A stretch of DNA of 64,000 bases from Candidatus Polarisedimenticola svalbardensis (GTDB lineage: Bacteria; Acidobacteriota; Polarisedimenticolia; Polarisedimenticolales; Polarisedimenticolaceae). The stretch spans positions 1 through 64,000 of the forward strand of contig JACXWD010000003.1 of NCBI GenBank assembly GCA_014764515.1. The letters are read 5' to 3'. A program made the position numbers and the translations under genes. Each line of letters starts with the position of its first letter. Position 1 is the first letter of the stretch. Below the pieces are notes generated by a model. The model searched no databases. It worked only from the letters and a program-made list of their open reading frames with translations, and was not told the DNA's origin. This document shows, in pieces, positions 61,908 through 64,000 of the stretch.

Positions 61908-63530
61908 ATGAACCCATTCGGTGATCAACTTCTCAACGTCATCACCTTCGTGCCGCTGGCAGGCGCGCTGGTCCTTCTGCTCCTTCCCAAGGAGAAGAAC
62001 GAGCTGGTCGCCCGGCTCGCCACGGTGTTCGCCGGCCTGGGGGTGCTGGTCAGCCTGCCGCTCTGGTTCGCCTGGCAGAGCGCACCCACCGACGGCCACG
62101 GGTTCCGGTTCGTGTTCGAATCGAACTGGATCCCCTCCATCGGCGCCAAATACATCGTCGGCGTGGACGGCATCTCCATGCTGCTGGTGCTGCTCACCAC
62201 CATCATGGGGCTCATCGCCATCCTGTCGTCATGGACGGCGATCCAGACCAGGGTGAAAGGGTTCTACGTTTTCATGCTGATCCTGCAGACCGGCATGATC
62301 GGTGTGTTCGTCAGCCTGGATATGTTCCTGTTTTACATTTTCTGGGAAGTGATGCTGGTGCCGATGTACTTCATCATCGGGATCTGGGGCGGCAAGCGCA
62401 AGCTGTACGCCGCCATCAAGTTCTTCCTGTACACCCTGTTCGGATCGGTGCTGATGTTGCTGGGGATCATCGCCCTGTACTTCTACCATGAGAAAGTCAC
62501 CGGCATGTTCACGTTCGACATCCGGTACCTGCAGGCCATGGGCGCATGGTCCGGCTGGTTCGATCTGCAGTGCTGGATCTGGCTGGCGTTCTTCCTGGGC
62601 TTCGCCATCAAGGTGCCGATGTTCCCGTTCCACACCTGGTTGCCCGACGCTCACGTCGAGGCCCCGACCGCCGGCTCGGTGATCCTGGCGGCGGTTCTCC
62701 TGAAAATGGGTACCTACGGTTTCGTCCGGTTCAGCCTTCCGATGATGCCCGAGGCCACCAAGCACTACCTGCCGTATGCCTTGACGCTCTGCGTCATCGG
62801 TATCATCTACGGCGCCATGGTGGCCATGGTTCAGAAGGACTGGAAGAAGCTGGTGGCGTATTCCTCGGTCAGCCATCTCGGCTTCTGCATGATCGGGATT
62901 TTCGCTCTGACCGCCGACGGAATCACCGGCGGCGTCCTGCAGATGCTGAACCACGGCCTGGCCACCGGCGCCCTGTTCCTCATCGTCGGCCTTGTTTACG
63001 AGAGGCGCCATACCCGTGAAATCTCCGAATACGGCGGGCTGTGGAAAGTGATGCCGGTATTCGCCGTGCTGTTCATGATCATGATGCTTTCGTCCATCGG
63101 GATGCCCGGCATCCCGGGGAACGGGTTCATCGGCGAGTTCACCATCCTGATGGGCGTGTTCGCCCTGCCGCAGAAGTTCTGGGCGGTGTTGGCCGCCACC
63201 GGGATCGTGCTGGGCGCGGCCTACATGCTGTGGCTGTACCAGCGCACCATGTTCGGCGAGTTGAGCAACGAGAAGAACAAGAATCTCAAGGACCTGAACT
63301 TCCGGGAGATCGCCACCCTGGTCCCGCTGGTTATTCTCAGTTTCTGGATCGGTCTTTACCCGAAACCGTTCTTCAACATCCTTGCGGAGCCGGTGAACAA
63401 GCTGGTGGCCCAGGTGGAACAGACCTGGCAGTACCCGGACAAGGTCGGCAAGCTGGCCGGCGACGATGTGCTCGTTCGCCTTGATGAACTGGAAGAGGCG
63501 ATGCCTGAAGAAGGGAACGAGGTGCACTGA
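61908..63530 (+). CDS. nuoM: Complex I antiporter-like subunit NuoM
   Basis: 540 aa with about fourteen helices. Blocks: YFIIGIWGGKRKLYAAIKFF (about 150-169), PFHTWLPDAHVEAPTAGSVI (about 240-259), KKLVAYSSVSHLGFCMIGIF (about 310-329), and FIGEFTILMG near the C-terminal third. It is a proton-pumping module of the membrane arm. Its stop overlaps the nuoN ATG by 1 nt. Confidence 0.96.
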   Translation: MNPFGDQLLNVITFVPLAGALVLLLLPKEKNELVARLATVFAGLGVLVSLPLWFAWQSAPTDGHGFRFVFESNWIPSIGAKYIVGVDGISMLLVLLTTIMGLIAILSSWTAIQTRVKGFYVFMLILQTGMIGVFVSLDMFLFYIFWEVMLVPMYFIIGIWGGKRKLYAAIKFFLYTLFGSVLMLLGIIALYFYHEKVTGMFTFDIRYLQAMGAWSGWFDLQCWIWLAFFLGFAIKVPMFPFHTWLPDAHVEAPTAGSVILAAVLLKMGTYGFVRFSLPMMPEATKHYLPYALTLCVIGIIYGAMVAMVQKDWKKLVAYSSVSHLGFCMIGIFALTADGITGGVLQMLNHGLATGALFLIVGLVYERRHTREISEYGGLWKVMPVFAVLFMIMMLSSIGMPGIPGNGFIGEFTILMGVFALPQKFWAVLAATGIVLGAAYMLWLYQRTMFGELSNEKNKNLKDLNFREIATLVPLVILSFWIGLYPKPFFNILAEPVNKLVAQVEQTWQYPDKVGKLAGDDVLVRLDELEEAMPEEGNEVH

Positions 63531-64000
63531 TGGCCGGGTTCGACCCAGCGGTCTTCATTGAAAACCTGGCCTGGATGAAGCCGGAGCTGCTTCTGGCCGG
63601 CTTCGGCCTGCTGCTGCTGCTGGCGTCGGCCACCGTACCGGTGGCTATCCGCCAGGTCGGCGGCTGGTTGACCCTGGCCGTCCTGGCCGTGGCCGCATTC
63701 CTGGTCACCGCCCAGCTGTCTGCAGGGTCCGGCGGCACGGTGGCATCCACCGGGGCCTTCCCCGACATAGCCGGGAATCCTGCTTTCGTCGTTGACGGTT
63801 TTGCCGTCGTGTTCAAGCTGATTTTCCTTCTGGGCGCCGCGTTTACCGTATTGATGTCGATGAAGTATCCCGACACCGATGGCGAGGATTCCGCTGAATT
63901 CCTTGCCTTGGTGGTGTTCTCGGTGTTCGGCATGATGTTCCTGGCTTCGGGAACCGGCCTCATCACCATCTACATCGGTCTCGAGACCATGGCCCTGGCC
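63530..64000 (+). CDS. nuoN: Complex I subunit NuoN, partial
   Basis: The frame opens at ATG 63530 inside the nuoM stop and runs past the window end (157 codons seen). Helices at about 17-35 (ELLLAGFGLLLLLASATVPV) and 45-62, and VDGFAVVFKLIFLLGAAFTV and GLITIYIGLETMALA near the end, match the N-terminal third of NuoN, including the conserved membrane Glu of IYIGLE. The C-terminal two thirds are missing. Confidence 0.9.
   Translation, partial: MAGFDPAVFIENLAWMKPELLLAGFGLLLLLASATVPVAIRQVGGWLTLAVLAVAAFLVTAQLSAGSGGTVASTGAFPDIAGNPAFVVDGFAVVFKLIFLLGAAFTVLMSMKYPDTDGEDSAEFLALVVFSVFGMMFLASGTGLITIYIGLETMALA

Overview
The window is GC-rich, densely packed, ordinary chromosomal sequence from a Gram-negative-type (diderm) heterotrophic bacterium. 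It carries TatA, SecG, a bifunctional penicillin-binding protein, type II secretion-type pseudopilin domains, an N-terminal-signal secretome, a respiratory complex I cluster, c-di-GMP enzymes and the selenocysteine elongation factor SelB. The tig-clpP-clpX-lon-engB-rho-rpmE-prfA-prmC order, the XRE/TPR regulators and the abundance of short GTG starts with 1-4 nt gene overlaps would fit Acidobacteriota or a deltaproteobacterial-like lineage. That placement is an inference from gene content only, and I hold it weakly.

Layout. 1-900: the 3' half of a tRNA-Arg(UCG), which looks like an attachment site, followed by an AT-rich perfect inverted repeat and an XRE-type regulator. 900-3400: a TMTC-like membrane glycosyltransferase and an exported protein of unknown function. 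3445-3644: tRNA-Lys(CUU) and tRNA-Leu(UAG). 3700-14800: housekeeping block for protein quality control (tig, clpP, clpX, lon), ribosome assembly (engB), transcription and translation termination (rho, rpmE, prfA, prmC) and molybdenum cofactor (moeA). 14800-20550: two glycosyltransferases, pta, a small Hfq/LSm-like protein, a tRNA-binding-domain protein and larC. 20660-23590: ECF sigma factor, membrane-anchored zinc anti-sigma factor, thioredoxin, CcdA/DsbD-type membrane electron carrier and TlpA-like thioredoxin, apparently one thiol-redox module. 23600-29280: ddl, a sigma-54 activator, secreted proteins, a rhomboid protease and an XRE-TPR-secreted-protein operon.

29650-37580: a primary-like sigma-70 factor, a hybrid histidine kinase overlapping selB, tatA, a ChaN-like protein and two unknown genes. 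37800-39030: a lone IS-type DDE transposase. 39070-43940: a coupled phosphodiesterase/diguanylate cyclase pair, queE-queC and a HAMP-only membrane protein. 44080-48300: a tandem-barrel small protein, HU, PBP1, a pseudopilin and a zinc-finger/basic protein. 48360-54600: tRNA-Leu(GAG), secG, tpiA, pgk, a HEAT-repeat protein and three exported proteins. 54824-64000: nuoA-B-C-D-H-I-J-K-L-M-N, with nuoN running off the window and with no nuoE, nuoF or nuoG between D and H.

The genes mostly form short co-oriented operons with translational coupling. Several sigma-70-type promoters (TTGNNN, 16-18 nt, TANNNT) can be read directly. The observations that most deserve follow-up are the sigma/anti-sigma thiol-relay module, the Hfq-like protein with a basic tail, the XRE-TPR-secreted cassette, the complex I cluster without the NADH module, and the tRNA fragment with its neighbouring palindrome.
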